DNA of 64,000 bases from Leptospiraceae bacterium (GTDB lineage Bacteria; Spirochaetota; Leptospiria; Leptospirales; Leptonemataceae), in NCBI GenBank assembly GCA_025059995.1, contig JANXCF010000002.1:62001-126000 (forward strand), given 5' to 3'. The notes below the pieces were generated by a model that was not told the DNA's origin, did no database searches, and was given only the letters and a program-made list of their open reading frames with translations. This document shows positions 1-8,876 of this stretch, in pieces. The number at the start of each line of letters is the position of its first letter. Within the stretch, counting starts at the first letter, position 1. The position numbers were made by a program, and so were the translations under genes.

Positions 1-460
1 CATATTTTTGAACATCAAAAGAAAGCCCAACTTGTGTAGAAGCTTTGAAAGGTCCATCTAAAAAAAGATATTTATACCCTAATTTTATATCATCAACGTA
101 TGAGTAAAAAAAGTCTTGGGTTCTTTTTTCTGTTTGATTCCCAAAACCAGTTTCGAAGCCAAGCTCAGACTGATTCCCTAAACCATAAGTCAATCTAAAA
201 GTGAAGTTATTATCGAAAACGGGGTTGTTTACACAAACGAGTCCTGTTTCTCCACATTCTTGTAGTTTTTTCGCTTTCCCATTGCTTTGGAAAATTTCGT
301 TAGAGCGAAGCCAGTAAAAATTAACGTCAAACTCATATTTTTCAGGCGATAAAACATTAGCTGTTGGAAGAATGAGTTTTGTAGAGGAAATACCACTAAC
401 ACCCCAAAGCTGTGATGCAATTAGAAAAAAATTTAAAACTAAAATTTTTTGTTTTTTCAT
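1..460 (-). CDS. Probable outer-membrane beta-barrel protein, 3' end cut off by window edge
   Basis: An open frame starts at ATG 460 and runs off the left edge, giving about 153 residues. A GGAGG-like ribosome site lies just upstream. The N-terminus is a signal peptide (MKKQKILVLNFFLIASQLWG). The mature part alternates polar and hydrophobic residues, with Gly and aromatics typical of beta strands (FRLTYGLGNQSELGFETGFG). This suggests a barrel protein sitting in the outer membrane, of the kind annotated as transporter or OMP-like. The family cannot be named without the missing C-terminus. Confidence 0.7.
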   Translation of the reverse strand, partial: MKKQKILVLNFFLIASQLWGVSGISSTKLILPTANVLSPEKYEFDVNFYWLRSNEIFQSNGKAKKLQECGETGLVCVNNPVFDNNFTFRLTYGLGNQSELGFETGFGNQTEKRTQDFFYSYVDDIKLGYKYLFLDGPFKASTQVGLSFDVQKY

Positions 461-480
461 TTTTTCCTCCAAACTTGATT

Positions 481-1236
481 TCATAGTTTTAAAAATTCAT
501 TAATAATGAGACACAATATCAATAACTAAATTTATGTCAATCCAAAAAAAGAATTTTAAACAAAAAGCTGGTGGTTATTATCATCAAACTTTTGTATAGA
601 GAAATGGATTATCGTAATGTGTGATTGATCGTTTTTGGGAACTCAAAGAATTATTTTGATGTATGGGTGATTGTTTCAAAATACATTCATTATCAAATGA
701 GTTTCGATGTTTTTGTGAGTTCATTATAAGCAATACCTAAAGTCATCATGTTGACTCAAGTTCATCATAAAAATCAATACCTACGAATCATCAAGCAACC
801 CGCAAATACCCACTCATCATAATTATGACGAATGAGATTTTCGGCGTGGGAGTTTGCTTCCCGTGTTCCCGTTCTCTCCGGTATTCACTTTGATTCTAAT
901 GATAGCTCACAGAGTACTCTAAAAACGTAAATGAAAAGTTTATCTCACATCAGCAAGAAAAACCCAAATTATTCGTTTTGAGTTGGTATTTTGTTGTGGG
1001 GTTCTTTTTTGGGTGATTTATGATTTCAATCGAGTTTGTTTTGATATTTTTGGTTTTTAATTGTTCGTGGTTTGTGAAATTGTTTTTAATAGCAGATATA
1101 ATGAATGATTGGTCCTTGGGTTTCTACATCATGATTAAAATGAAGAACTAGATCAGATTTAGTTCATCGTGAACTTATCTTTGAGTTCAATCATGATTAC
1201 AAAGTTTTGGGATTTTGTAGGTGCGATCAAACCAAA
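481..1236. other. Gene-poor interval
   Basis: About 750 bases hold no open frame I can support. Two short similar stretches (CAATACCT followed by TCATCA) lie near 735 and 779. A short inverted repeat, AGTTCA-TCG-TGAACT, lies near 1160. Six-frame reading shows no protein motif. It may be a fully eroded gene plus the promoter of the gene ending at 460. I assign no function. Confidence 0.4.
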
Positions 1237-2031
1237 CTAAAAGAAAAAAAATACCACGAAATTTGTGAGGGAATGCGACAAAATCGGTAGCAAAAGGTTT
1301 TCTGTGTAGAGCTTCAAAAAAGAAAAAAACATCCCACTGAAAAAATATAAAATCCCCTGTTCCCATTGAGCTGGAAGGTGTAAAATCGAAAAAATAAAAT
1401 TCGAAATCATGTGCCCCATTATGTTTCTAAAGAAGTCTGAGCCAAAGGCTTCTGGGATTTTGTGTCGAAAAAGAATTTCTTCTGTAATGGGAGCTGAAAT
1501 AACTCCAATACCTAAAATCCACTTTTCGAATTCAGAAAGAAACGTTGGTTGGATGCCTTCAAACTGATTAATGAGTATCAAAATGAAGATTTGGAGATAA
1601 ACATTCAAAAGAAAAAAAAGAAAGTATGTGATTTTCTTGGGAAAAGAAAAAAGCCTATAAATTTCAAATGAAGTCAAACTACTAAGAAAAACAAACGAGA
1701 ATATCCCCATCAATGCGGGCCAAAAGAGGGAAAAGATAAAAAACGGTGAAGCATTAGGATAACGAAGAATATAAAAAAAAAGCCCAAAAACAAACAAAAC
1801 AAGCAAAACAAGAAACACAAGGTAAAACACATTCTTGTAGGGATAACAAAAGATAAAATGGAGTTTGTACTCGAGAGATTTTTTTTCTTCGTAGGGTAGA
1901 GTCTGAATTTCTTTGTAGAGATTTCTTAAAAGATCCTTTTCTGATTCTGATAAAAGGGGTTCTATGGTTTTTTGAATACTTCTTGGAAGTAGAAACCACA
2001 AAATAGCAGCGATTTTTTTGTTTGAATTCAT
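1237..2031 (-). CDS. CPBP family intramembrane metalloprotease
   Basis: A 264-residue membrane protein with several hydrophobic segments and the three CPBP (PF02517, CAAX protease/Abi) motifs: EEILFR at 184-189, a His in FSILH at 218, and HSLTN with His253 and Asn257. These are the metal ligands and catalytic Glu of type II CAAX-like proteases. I chose ATG 2031. Longer readings would run into the asd promoter and start region, and the two genes are divergent with only about 35 bases between starts. Substrate unknown; bacterial members often act in prenyl-protein processing or peptide defence. Confidence 0.8.
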   Translation of the reverse strand: MNSNKKIAAILWFLLPRSIQKTIEPLLSESEKDLLRNLYKEIQTLPYEEKKSLEYKLHFIFCYPYKNVFYLVFLVLLVLFVFGLFFYILRYPNASPFFIFSLFWPALMGIFSFVFLSSLTSFEIYRLFSFPKKITYFLFFLLNVYLQIFILILINQFEGIQPTFLSEFEKWILGIGVISAPITEEILFRHKIPEAFGSDFFRNIMGHMISNFIFSILHLPAQWEQGILYFFSGMFFSFLKLYTENLLLPILSHSLTNFVVFFFF

Positions 2032-2065
2032 AAATGTTTTTTTAAAATTTACCATAGGAGTGGGT

Positions 2066-3070
2066 ATGTCAAAAACAATTGCGATAGTGGGTGCCACTGG
2101 GGCAGTAGGGATGGAGTTCTTGAAGGTTCTTGAGAAAAGAAACTTCCCTATCAAAGAATTGAAGCTCTATGCGTCAAAACGCAGTGCTGGGAAGAAATTG
2201 ACATTCAAAGGAGAGGAAATTCCAGTTGAAGTATTGAGTGAAAATTCTTTTCATAACGTTGAGATTGCCCTTTTTAGTGCAGGAGCTTCGGTAAGCAAAC
2301 AATTTGCTCCAGCGGCAGTGGCTTTGGGCACCGTAGTTGTCGATAATTCCAGTGCTTTTCGTATGGATCCCGAAGTTCCGTTGGTGGTGCCAGAAATTAA
2401 TGCAGAGGAAATCAAAAATCACAAAGGTATCATAGCCAATCCGAATTGCAGCACCATCATCATGCTGATTGCCATCTATCCTATTCATAAACTATATAAC
2501 GTAAAAAAAATCATCGTTTCTACTTATCAGGCGGCATCAGGAGCTGGAGCTTCAGCAATGTATGAGTTAGAAGAGCAAGCAAAAGCATTTCTTGAGAAAA
2601 AAGAAGTTCCTATAAAAGTTTTACCATATCAGTTAGCGTTTAATTTGTTTAGCCATAACTCAGCTGTGGATTTGGAAAGTGGATACAATCAAGAAGAAAT
2701 CAAAATGATCAAAGAAACCAAAAAGATTCTCAATCAACCTGATATACAAGTCAGTCCTACATGCATTAGGGTTTCTACCTTTCGTGCACATGCAGAATCC
2801 ATCACACTTGAGCTCGAGAAACCAGCAGACTTAGAAGAAATCAAAGAAGCATATAGAAACTTCCCAAGTGTTCGACTTGTAGATGATCGACAAAGGAATT
2901 ATTTTCCCATGCCCCTTGATGCAACAGGAATTGATGAAGTTTTAGTGGGTCGTCTTCGTTATGACTTCGAAGACAAAGAACGAAAGCGTATTCATTTGTT
3001 TGCCGTCGGCGATCAGTTATTAAAAGGAGCAGCTCTGAATGCCGTCCAAATCGCAGAATATCTAAAATGA
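2066..3070 (+). CDS. asd: Aspartate-semialdehyde dehydrogenase
   Basis: Makes L-aspartate 4-semialdehyde from aspartyl phosphate with NADPH, the branch point to lysine/diaminopimelate, threonine and methionine. The 334-residue length is normal. The Rossmann motif GATGAVG is at 9-15 and the catalytic Cys128 is in NPNCST. A second substrate-binding part follows (IRVSTFRAHAE). ATG 2066 is preceded by ATAGGAGTGGGT; a longer frame from 2018 lacks a ribosome site. A small reading frame overlaps its stop codon as ATGA. Confidence 0.97.
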   Translation: MSKTIAIVGATGAVGMEFLKVLEKRNFPIKELKLYASKRSAGKKLTFKGEEIPVEVLSENSFHNVEIALFSAGASVSKQFAPAAVALGTVVVDNSSAFRMDPEVPLVVPEINAEEIKNHKGIIANPNCSTIIMLIAIYPIHKLYNVKKIIVSTYQAASGAGASAMYELEEQAKAFLEKKEVPIKVLPYQLAFNLFSHNSAVDLESGYNQEEIKMIKETKKILNQPDIQVSPTCIRVSTFRAHAESITLELEKPADLEEIKEAYRNFPSVRLVDDRQRNYFPMPLDATGIDEVLVGRLRYDFEDKERKRIHLFAVGDQLLKGAALNAVQIAEYLK

Positions 3071-3228
3071 AAAATCAAAAACTTCAAGAAAACGAGCTCG
3101 ATGTCAAACAATACGAAAGAAAAGGGCAAAGGGCAAGGAAGGCCACTGAAGAAATTTTCTTTCTTAGCAAATTAGCAAAAAGGACTTATATTGCGAAATT
3201 ATATTGCATGAAAAATACAATTTTTTGA
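3067..3228 (+). CDS. Small basic protein coupled to asd
   Basis: A 53-codon frame whose ATG overlaps the asd stop (ATGA), an arrangement that usually marks translational coupling. The product is charged and lacks a signal peptide or membrane segment (KQYERKGQRARKATEEIFF). No family is recognised. It could be an ordinary small hypothetical gene or a chance frame. Conservation behind asd in related genomes would decide. Confidence 0.4.
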   Translation: MKNQKLQENELDVKQYERKGQRARKATEEIFFLSKLAKRTYIAKLYCMKNTIF

Positions 3229-3296
3229 GAGATACAAAACTCAAAAGAAACACATTAGTTAATTTGTTTTGAGAAAAATTTTTTAAAGCATGGCAT

Positions 3297-3629
3297 ATGA
3301 AAATCAGAACGTTGATTGTTTTGTTTTTTGCGTGGTTTTGGGTATCATGTAAGATCTTTGATGTTCGTAGTAGTTTTGAACCTCCGACAGGTTGGCTTTA
3401 CCAAGAAACCGTATTCAATCATTCTTACTCACCAAAATCAGAATTAGGAAGTCGGCAAGGAAAAGCTTGTGTGGTATCTTACTTGAGTCTATATACCGTA
3501 GGTGATGCCAGTATTCGGACTGCGGCATCAATTGCGGGAATAAAAGAAATTCGTGCGATCGATTATGAAGTTTATCGATTTTTGGGTTTTGTGTATGAAG
3601 AATTTTGTTTGATCGTGCATGGAGAATAG
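3297..3629 (+). CDS. TRL-like family lipoprotein
   Basis: A 110-residue secreted protein. A hydrophobic signal ends in a lipobox-like WVSC with Cys18. The C-terminal half carries the TRL-family signature: GKACVVSYLSLYTVGDASI, then AASIAGIKEIRAIDYE and a final strand. TRL proteins (PF13146) are small lipoproteins of unknown role, common in Leptospira. The gene stands alone between asd and the RNase P gene; no clear ribosome site is seen before ATG 3297. Confidence 0.8.
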   Translation: MKIRTLIVLFFAWFWVSCKIFDVRSSFEPPTGWLYQETVFNHSYSPKSELGSRQGKACVVSYLSLYTVGDASIRTAASIAGIKEIRAIDYEVYRFLGFVYEEFCLIVHGE

Positions 3630-3633
3630 AGAA

Positions 3634-3993
3634 CAGCTGGAGTGCATAAGCCGGATTCTGTTTTCTGCTATCATTTCTCTTGACTTATGGATTACTCCAT
3701 AAGTTCTTTGCTTCCCACCCGCAGCCTCGACCGGGACAGTCTCAATCGGCTGCTTACTCGGAATTGCACCGGATAGGGTTTGCCGTGCCTCCTCGGTTAC
3801 CCTCGGAGCGGTGAGCTCTTACCTCACCTTTTCACCCTTGCCTGAGCTCTTTCGAGCCATCGGCGGTCTGTTTTCTGTGGCACTTTCCGTCATACCCTGA
3901 TTGGGTATGCCCGGGATTTCCCCGGTATCCTTCCCTGCGGTGTCCGGACTTTCCTCACCCCTCATCGGAGCGCGATAGCATACACTCCAGCCG
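3634..3993 (-). ncRNA. rnpB: RNase P RNA (bacterial type A)
   Basis: Read on the minus strand, the hallmark GAGGAAAGTCCGGAC lies shortly after the 5' end. CCGGCTTATGCACTCCAGC closes the 3' end and pairs with the 5' GCTGGAGTGTATGC to form helix P1. Internal conserved segments include ACAGAAAACAGACCGCC. The length, about 360 nt, fits type A. RNase P trims the 5' leader of tRNA precursors. The ends are inferred from P1 pairing, to within a few bases. Confidence 0.95.
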
Positions 3994-3999
3994 ATAATT

Positions 4000-4027
4000 A
4001 TCGTAATCCAATCTTGATTTTTGTCAA
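4000..4027 (-). promoter_or_regulatory. Sigma-70-type promoter of rnpB
   Basis: On the minus strand TTGACA (4022-4027), 16 bases, then TACGAT (4000-4005), with about 7 bases to the predicted RNA 5' end. The -35 is a perfect consensus. The TGA stop codon of the upstream gmhB frame lies inside TTGACA, so the stable RNA has its own start directly at the end of that gene. Confidence 0.7.
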
Positions 4028-4566
4028 TTTCTTTTTAGTATGTGGTTTTCGATAAACTCAGCGGCATCTTTGAGGTTTCTTGCAACATGGATTAAGTTTT
4101 TTGGTGAGGTTCCATCAGGCTGCAAAGACGAGTCAATCAAAATCCCTTTGATGGAAAGACTTTCTCCTGTTTTGATGTCTGATATTCTATCTCCTATGAT
4201 CCAACTTTGCTGCAAATCAATCTCCGGATATAAACTCAAAGCCTGGTGGATGAGCCCGGGTTTGGGTTTTCTACAAGAACAATTGTCTTTCTCAGTATGT
4301 GGACAATAAAAAATATTTAAAAAATCAATTCCTTCTTTTGATAATAGGGATAAAAGTTTTTGATTGATTTTGAAGAGAGTTTCTTCAGTGAAATAACCTC
4401 TCCCAATCCCCGACTGATTAGTAATGATAATGAATTGAAAATTTAGCTTTTGTAAGATCTTTAAACCTTCTACTACGTAGGGAAGAAGATATACTCCATC
4501 AGGATCAGATAAATACCCAGGATCATAATTCAAAGTGTTGTCTCGATCAAAAAAAATCACTTTCAT
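4024..4566 (-). CDS. gmhB: D-glycero-D-manno-heptose-1,7-bisphosphate 7-phosphatase (HAD family)
   Basis: A 180-residue HAD phosphatase. The nucleophile/acid pair is D7xD9 (FFDRDNTLN). A GmhB-type zinc loop has Cys88, His90, Cys96 and Cys98, followed by KPKPG. Motif IV is GDRISD with Asp126 and Asp130. It removes the 7-phosphate of heptose bisphosphate on the way to ADP-heptose for lipopolysaccharide core. The ATG follows the stop of the upstream epimerase gene without a gap, so the two are co-translated. The related HisB phosphatase domain is the main alternative. Confidence 0.85.
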   Translation of the reverse strand: MKVIFFDRDNTLNYDPGYLSDPDGVYLLPYVVEGLKILQKLNFQFIIITNQSGIGRGYFTEETLFKINQKLLSLLSKEGIDFLNIFYCPHTEKDNCSCRKPKPGLIHQALSLYPEIDLQQSWIIGDRISDIKTGESLSIKGILIDSSLQPDGTSPKNLIHVARNLKDAAEFIENHILKRN

Positions 4567-5499
4567 TTAGTTTTCTACCCGTAGAGAAAATCGAAAAACT
4601 TTTTGATTTCCTTTTGGAACTATTCCATATCCACCATCAAGAAAGGAATTCGTAATGGCAATCATGGGTTCCATACAAAAGAAGTTTTTCCCTTCTTCTA
4701 TGAGGGGACTATACAATTGAAGGACTCTATAGTTGGAATCTAAAAGTAGTTGTAGCTTGTACTTTTCTTGAATAAGCTGAATCGAGATTCCTTCGTTTAG
4801 TTGTGAGATGCCATCAGAAATCAAAAATCCATGATCAAAAGAAAAGTTTAATGAAAAAATATAGTAATACTCTGTCTTTTGAAATGGGATTTGATGTTGA
4901 ATCAAGAAATCCTCAAGAGGGATCAACTTTCCCGTAGGTAGGAGTCGAGGATTGAGCTCTATGACCTTGCTTGTGGGTAGGGCAATCTGAAGGTTTTGTT
5001 TTTCCTGCCACAAACGAAAATAGGGATGAAAACCAAAAGAAACAGGTGTATCCTCAATCCCAATCACAATCAAGATAAAGCGAACTTCTTTTTCAAAAAG
5101 TTGGATAAGATACTTTAAGCAATGAGAAAAAGGGAAAACTTCTTTCCATTTTCCGACAAAACAAAACTCTGCTTCAACTCCACTTGGACCTTGATAAATT
5201 ATTTTCCATTCATTGGATTTTAAAATCAATCCGTGGATCGGAAGGTTGTTGGAGTCTGAAAGAACTTGGTTTTTCGATAAATGGACTGATTGATTTAACA
5301 AAGAAAAACTCCAAGAAGAAAGTCGGTTTGCAAAAGGATACATCAACGGAATCCCCGCCAAACTTTGGTTGATAGAATATTCTTTTTCTGAGAAAGGAAA
5401 ATAAAGTAAGGGTATTCCTTGATAGTAAATCTGAGACACGGTCATCCCTATGTTTTCTAAAATTTCTACACGCCACAGAGAATTTTGAAGGACGATCAT
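4567..5499 (-). CDS. Aldose 1-epimerase (galactose mutarotase-like)
   Basis: 310 residues with the mutarotase signature: FANRL near 56, PIHG with His89 and GFHPYF with His158, the residues that bind sugar and protonate the ring oxygen. Several internal segments fit the large beta-sandwich. It interconverts alpha and beta anomers of hexoses, or acts on a hexose phosphate. It overlaps the end of pncA by four bases and abuts gmhB, so pncA, this gene and gmhB form one transcript. Exact sugar unknown. Confidence 0.85.
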   Translation of the reverse strand: MIVLQNSLWRVEILENIGMTVSQIYYQGIPLLYFPFSEKEYSINQSLAGIPLMYPFANRLSSWSFSLLNQSVHLSKNQVLSDSNNLPIHGLILKSNEWKIIYQGPSGVEAEFCFVGKWKEVFPFSHCLKYLIQLFEKEVRFILIVIGIEDTPVSFGFHPYFRLWQEKQNLQIALPTSKVIELNPRLLPTGKLIPLEDFLIQHQIPFQKTEYYYIFSLNFSFDHGFLISDGISQLNEGISIQLIQEKYKLQLLLDSNYRVLQLYSPLIEEGKNFFCMEPMIAITNSFLDGGYGIVPKGNQKVFRFSLRVEN

Positions 5500-6104
5500 T
5501 CTAAATCTTTGCTTTGAATAAACTTTACGTTATGCTTTTGGAGTTCTTCTTTGATGTTTTGGAATTGTTTTTCATCAATGGCACGTGTAGCATCTTCAAT
5601 CAAAACACAGTCAAACCCCAATTGAACCGCATCCTTTATGCTATAGTAAACACAATAATCTGCTGCAAGTCCTGCGAAGTAAAGTTCTTTGGCTTCTTTT
5701 TCTCTTAGAAATCCTGCAAGTCCAGTGGATTTTTTATGAAGATTATCAAAAAAGCCACTATAACTATCGATATTCGGATTGGTTCCTTTTCGAAAGATGG
5801 TTTCTATGGGTTTGGTATTTAGTGCTGGATGGAAATCAGCTCCTTTGGTTTCTTGAACGCAGTGATCGGGCCACAAGGTCTGTGGATATCCATCAAGATC
5901 AATTACATCGAAAGGTTTTTTCCCAGCGTGATTGCTTGCAAAGCTAATGTGATTTTTGGGATGCCAATCTTGGGTAGCCACTACCAACGAAAATTTTTCA
6001 ATAATACGATTGATGACGGGAACAATTTCATCACCTTTTGGAACAGGTAAAGCTCCATAGGGCATAAAATCATTTTGAACATCAATCAAAATCAACGCTT
6101 TCAT
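5496..6104 (-). CDS. pncA: Nicotinamidase
   Basis: 202-residue isochorismatase-fold hydrolase. The catalytic triad is Asp8, Lys106 and Cys151 (AADYCV). Metal-site residues are in ATQDWH (Asp46, His48) and WPDH (His81). It hydrolyses nicotinamide to nicotinate, which pncB just upstream then uses, so the pair forms the Preiss-Handler NAD salvage entry. Length and motifs match E. coli-type PncA. Confidence 0.93.
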   Translation of the reverse strand: MKALILIDVQNDFMPYGALPVPKGDEIVPVINRIIEKFSLVVATQDWHPKNHISFASNHAGKKPFDVIDLDGYPQTLWPDHCVQETKGADFHPALNTKPIETIFRKGTNPNIDSYSGFFDNLHKKSTGLAGFLREKEAKELYFAGLAADYCVYYSIKDAVQLGFDCVLIEDATRAIDEKQFQNIKEELQKHNVKFIQSKDLE

Positions 6105-6134
6105 GAGAATAAGAATTGTGTTTTTCTTTAGTAA

Positions 6135-7565
6135 TCAAGAATTTTTGTATTTACGGATGAGTTCTTCTCGTAGTTGATATAGTTTTGAGCTGAGTCCCAC
6201 TTTGTAGATATGAGGATTGATAAAGCGTTTGTATTCTTCTGGCAGGGATTTTAGCTTCGCTTTCACTGAGTTCGAGATTTCTTTGATTTCTCTTTTGGGA
6301 TTGACTCGCTTTCCGTTTTCCATGACTTTTTTCATTAAAGATTGTTTTTGGTATTCTTTGATGGACATTTTTTTTAGGGGTTCAAAAGGATGGCGCATTT
6401 CTTCTATTTCTGAAGGGTTTTCTTCTCGAAGACAAACCACATCTCCAATCCAGACTTGATTTTGATCCAACAAGCGATAGATTTGTTTCTTCCCCGGAAT
6501 GGTGATTTTGCTTAGCGAGTCAGAAACTTTGATTTTGGGTTTTCCATCAAAAACAGTAAGCTTATAAACTCCATCTAATGCGGCATCTGGTTTTCCAACT
6601 ATTAGTTTAGTTCCTACTCCGAAAACATCAATAGGAGCATTTTGTTCCAAAAGACTTTTGATGATCCATTCGTCTAACTGATTGGATACAATGATTTTAA
6701 CGTAATCCAACTTTTCTTGATCCAAAATCCTTCTGCATTCCTTCGCTAAATAGGCCAGATCTCCACTATCAATTCGAATCCCTTTGAGTTGATAACCCTG
6801 TTGTTCGAGTTCTTTTGCTACAATAATAGCATTACGCAATCCACTGTTCAAAGTATCATAGGTATCAATAAGTAAGACACAATTCTGGGGATTATACTTA
6901 GCAAACGTTCGAAAAGCCGTCAATTCATCTTCAAACGCTTGGATAAAAGAATGAGCCATGGTTCCCACAACGGGGATTTTAAAGTCTTTTCCAGCTTGGA
7001 CGTTACTTGTAGAGTCAAAACCTCCAATCATGATTGCCCTTGTAGCAAAATAACCTCCGGTTCCTTGGGCTCTTCTCAAACCAAAATCCGAAAGGATTCT
7101 ATCACCTGCTACTAATCGAATTCTACTTGCTTTGGTAGCAATCAAAGACTCAAAGTTTAAAATATTCAAAAGTAAGGTTTCGATGATTTGTAGTTCTGCA
7201 AAATTCCCTTCGACTTGTAGGATCGTTTCATAGGGGAAAACTACTTCTCCCTCATCAAAAGAATAAATGCTTCCTTGAAACCGAAAGTCTTTTAAATATG
7301 CTAAGAATTCTTTTCGAAATCCAATCGAAGCTAAGTACTCGATATCATCTTCACGAAATCTTAAAGTTTCTAAAATATCTAAAACATCTTCTAAACCAGC
7401 GAAGATTGCATATCCACCTTCGTAAGGAAGATGCCGAAAAAAATAGTCAAAGCAAACTTGTTTTTGGTGAAGGTTTTCATAAAACAAAACTTGTGCCATC
7501 GAAAGTTGATAAAGATCAGTATAGATGCCAGAGAAAGAGATCACACTTTCGAAATAGTTTATCAT
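6135..7565 (-). CDS. pncB: Nicotinate phosphoribosyltransferase
   Basis: About 476 residues with the NAPRTase pattern: YTDLYQLSMAQ at the N-terminus, YEGGYAIFAGL, FGLRRAQG, the TMAHSF segment with the His that is phosphorylated in this family, IRIDSGDL, and VGTKL near the phosphate site. It converts nicotinate, PRPP and ATP to nicotinate mononucleotide. I used ATG 7565; a TTG ten codons upstream is possible but has no better ribosome site. It lies 30 bases from pncA on the same strand. The C-terminal extension (about 390-476) is highly charged. Confidence 0.92.
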   Translation of the reverse strand: MINYFESVISFSGIYTDLYQLSMAQVLFYENLHQKQVCFDYFFRHLPYEGGYAIFAGLEDVLDILETLRFREDDIEYLASIGFRKEFLAYLKDFRFQGSIYSFDEGEVVFPYETILQVEGNFAELQIIETLLLNILNFESLIATKASRIRLVAGDRILSDFGLRRAQGTGGYFATRAIMIGGFDSTSNVQAGKDFKIPVVGTMAHSFIQAFEDELTAFRTFAKYNPQNCVLLIDTYDTLNSGLRNAIIVAKELEQQGYQLKGIRIDSGDLAYLAKECRRILDQEKLDYVKIIVSNQLDEWIIKSLLEQNAPIDVFGVGTKLIVGKPDAALDGVYKLTVFDGKPKIKVSDSLSKITIPGKKQIYRLLDQNQVWIGDVVCLREENPSEIEEMRHPFEPLKKMSIKEYQKQSLMKKVMENGKRVNPKREIKEISNSVKAKLKSLPEEYKRFINPHIYKVGLSSKLYQLREELIRKYKNS

Positions 7566-7631
7566 AAACACAGAGTCAATCGTAATTATAATCAAGCAAA
7601 TTTAGTTTTTCGAAGGACTTTCTAAAAAATC

Positions 7632-8876
7632 TTGGATTCTATGAATCTTCCGTTTTCGATCGTTATTCTTGGACTTGTGTTTTTTTTCATTATGTTTCGT
7701 AGATTTGGGAACATTCGCTTTCAAATTTGGCAAATCATGACCATCGGTGCTATTTTAAACCTTGCTACATTTCAGATTTCTCTTTTGGAAGCGATAAAAG
7801 CCATCAATTATGAAATCATTTTCTTTTTGATTGGAATGTTTATTGTTGGGGAAGCCCTCCATCGTAGTGGGTATATACATGTGATTTCTTATCATTTTTT
7901 CTCGAGAGCTGATACTTTTGATAAACTTCTTCTTTATGTGATTTTCATCATGGGGTTTTTGTCGGCTATTTTGATGAATGACACCATAGCCATCATTGGG
8001 ACTGCCATAGTTTTACATTTTGCTAAAACCCATAACATTTCATCGAAGATTTTACTTTTGGCTCTCGCTTTTTCTATTACAGTAGGAAGTGTGATGAGTC
8101 CTATTGGAAATCCTCAAAATCTCCTTATTGCAAGTAGCAAATCCTTTCCTGAACCTTTTGTGAATTTTTTTAAGTATTTATTTCTTCCTACTATTGTGAA
8201 TTTGTTTCTTATTTATTTTGTTTTAAAGATATTTTACCGAAAGCAGTTTCCGAGAATTGTTTTGGTTCATGAAGAACCCACTATTCAAAACGAAAAGCTT
8301 GCTCGTTTAAGCAAAATGGCACTTGTTTTTATCGTGATTTCAATTGGGGTGAAGGTTGTTTTTTATTTACTGAAGATACCGCTGGAGTTTCCTTTGGTGT
8401 TGATTGCTTTGATAAGTGGAGTTCTGATTCTTTTCTTTTCTTCGGATCGGTGGGTGATTTTTCGCTCAATTGACTGGGAAACAATTCTCTTTTTTGTTGC
8501 GATGTTTGTTGTAATGCAGAGTGCTTGGAATGCTCAGTTTTTTCAAAAATACATCCATCAATTCAATATTCATGATTTGTTTATAATTTTTAGCTTGAGC
8601 ATTGTGTTGAGTCAATTCATATCGAATGTTCCTTTGGTGATGTTGTTTTTGGGGTTTTTAGAAATCCAACCGAATGTGAAGGAAATGATTTCCTTAGCTG
8701 CAGCAAGCACCATTGCAGGAAACCTAACCGTCTTAGGAGCGGCAAGCAATGTGATTATCATTCAAAATGCCGAAAAACAAAATCAGCACATTTCTTCGTG
8801 GGAGTTTAGTCGTGTGGGGTTAGTATTAACCCTTCTCAACGGGATTGTTTATTATTTCTTTCTTTTGCTATTTTGA
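7632..8876 (+). CDS. SLC13/ArsB/NhaD-type membrane permease
   Basis: About 411-414 residues, almost all transmembrane helices arranged as two halves. The conserved loops AILMNDTIAIIGTAIV and SVMSPIGNPQNLL are mirrored in the second half by LSQFISNVPLVMLF and AGNLTVLGAASNVI. This internal repeat is typical of the ion-transporter superfamily holding ArsB, NhaD and dicarboxylate carriers. Substrate cannot be told: arsenite, sodium/proton and organic anions are all possible. TTG 7632 lies 14 bases after AAGGA; ATG 7641 is the alternative. It overlaps the next gene tail-to-tail by nine bases. Confidence 0.75.
   Translation: MDSMNLPFSIVILGLVFFFIMFRRFGNIRFQIWQIMTIGAILNLATFQISLLEAIKAINYEIIFFLIGMFIVGEALHRSGYIHVISYHFFSRADTFDKLLLYVIFIMGFLSAILMNDTIAIIGTAIVLHFAKTHNISSKILLLALAFSITVGSVMSPIGNPQNLLIASSKSFPEPFVNFFKYLFLPTIVNLFLIYFVLKIFYRKQFPRIVLVHEEPTIQNEKLARLSKMALVFIVISIGVKVVFYLLKIPLEFPLVLIALISGVLILFFSSDRWVIFRSIDWETILFFVAMFVVMQSAWNAQFFQKYIHQFNIHDLFIIFSLSIVLSQFISNVPLVMLFLGFLEIQPNVKEMISLAAASTIAGNLTVLGAASNVIIIQNAEKQNQHISSWEFSRVGLVLTLLNGIVYYFFLLLF

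Noticed and set aside
229-420. 63-codon minus-strand frame
   Set aside because: It is a shadow of the beta-barrel gene starting at 460, which has the signal peptide and ribosome site.
820-845. Palindrome TCATAATTATGA near 826, also seen near 49199 and 49751
   Set aside because: Such AT-rich palindromes are expected by chance in this genome, and the flanks differ, so I see no operator.
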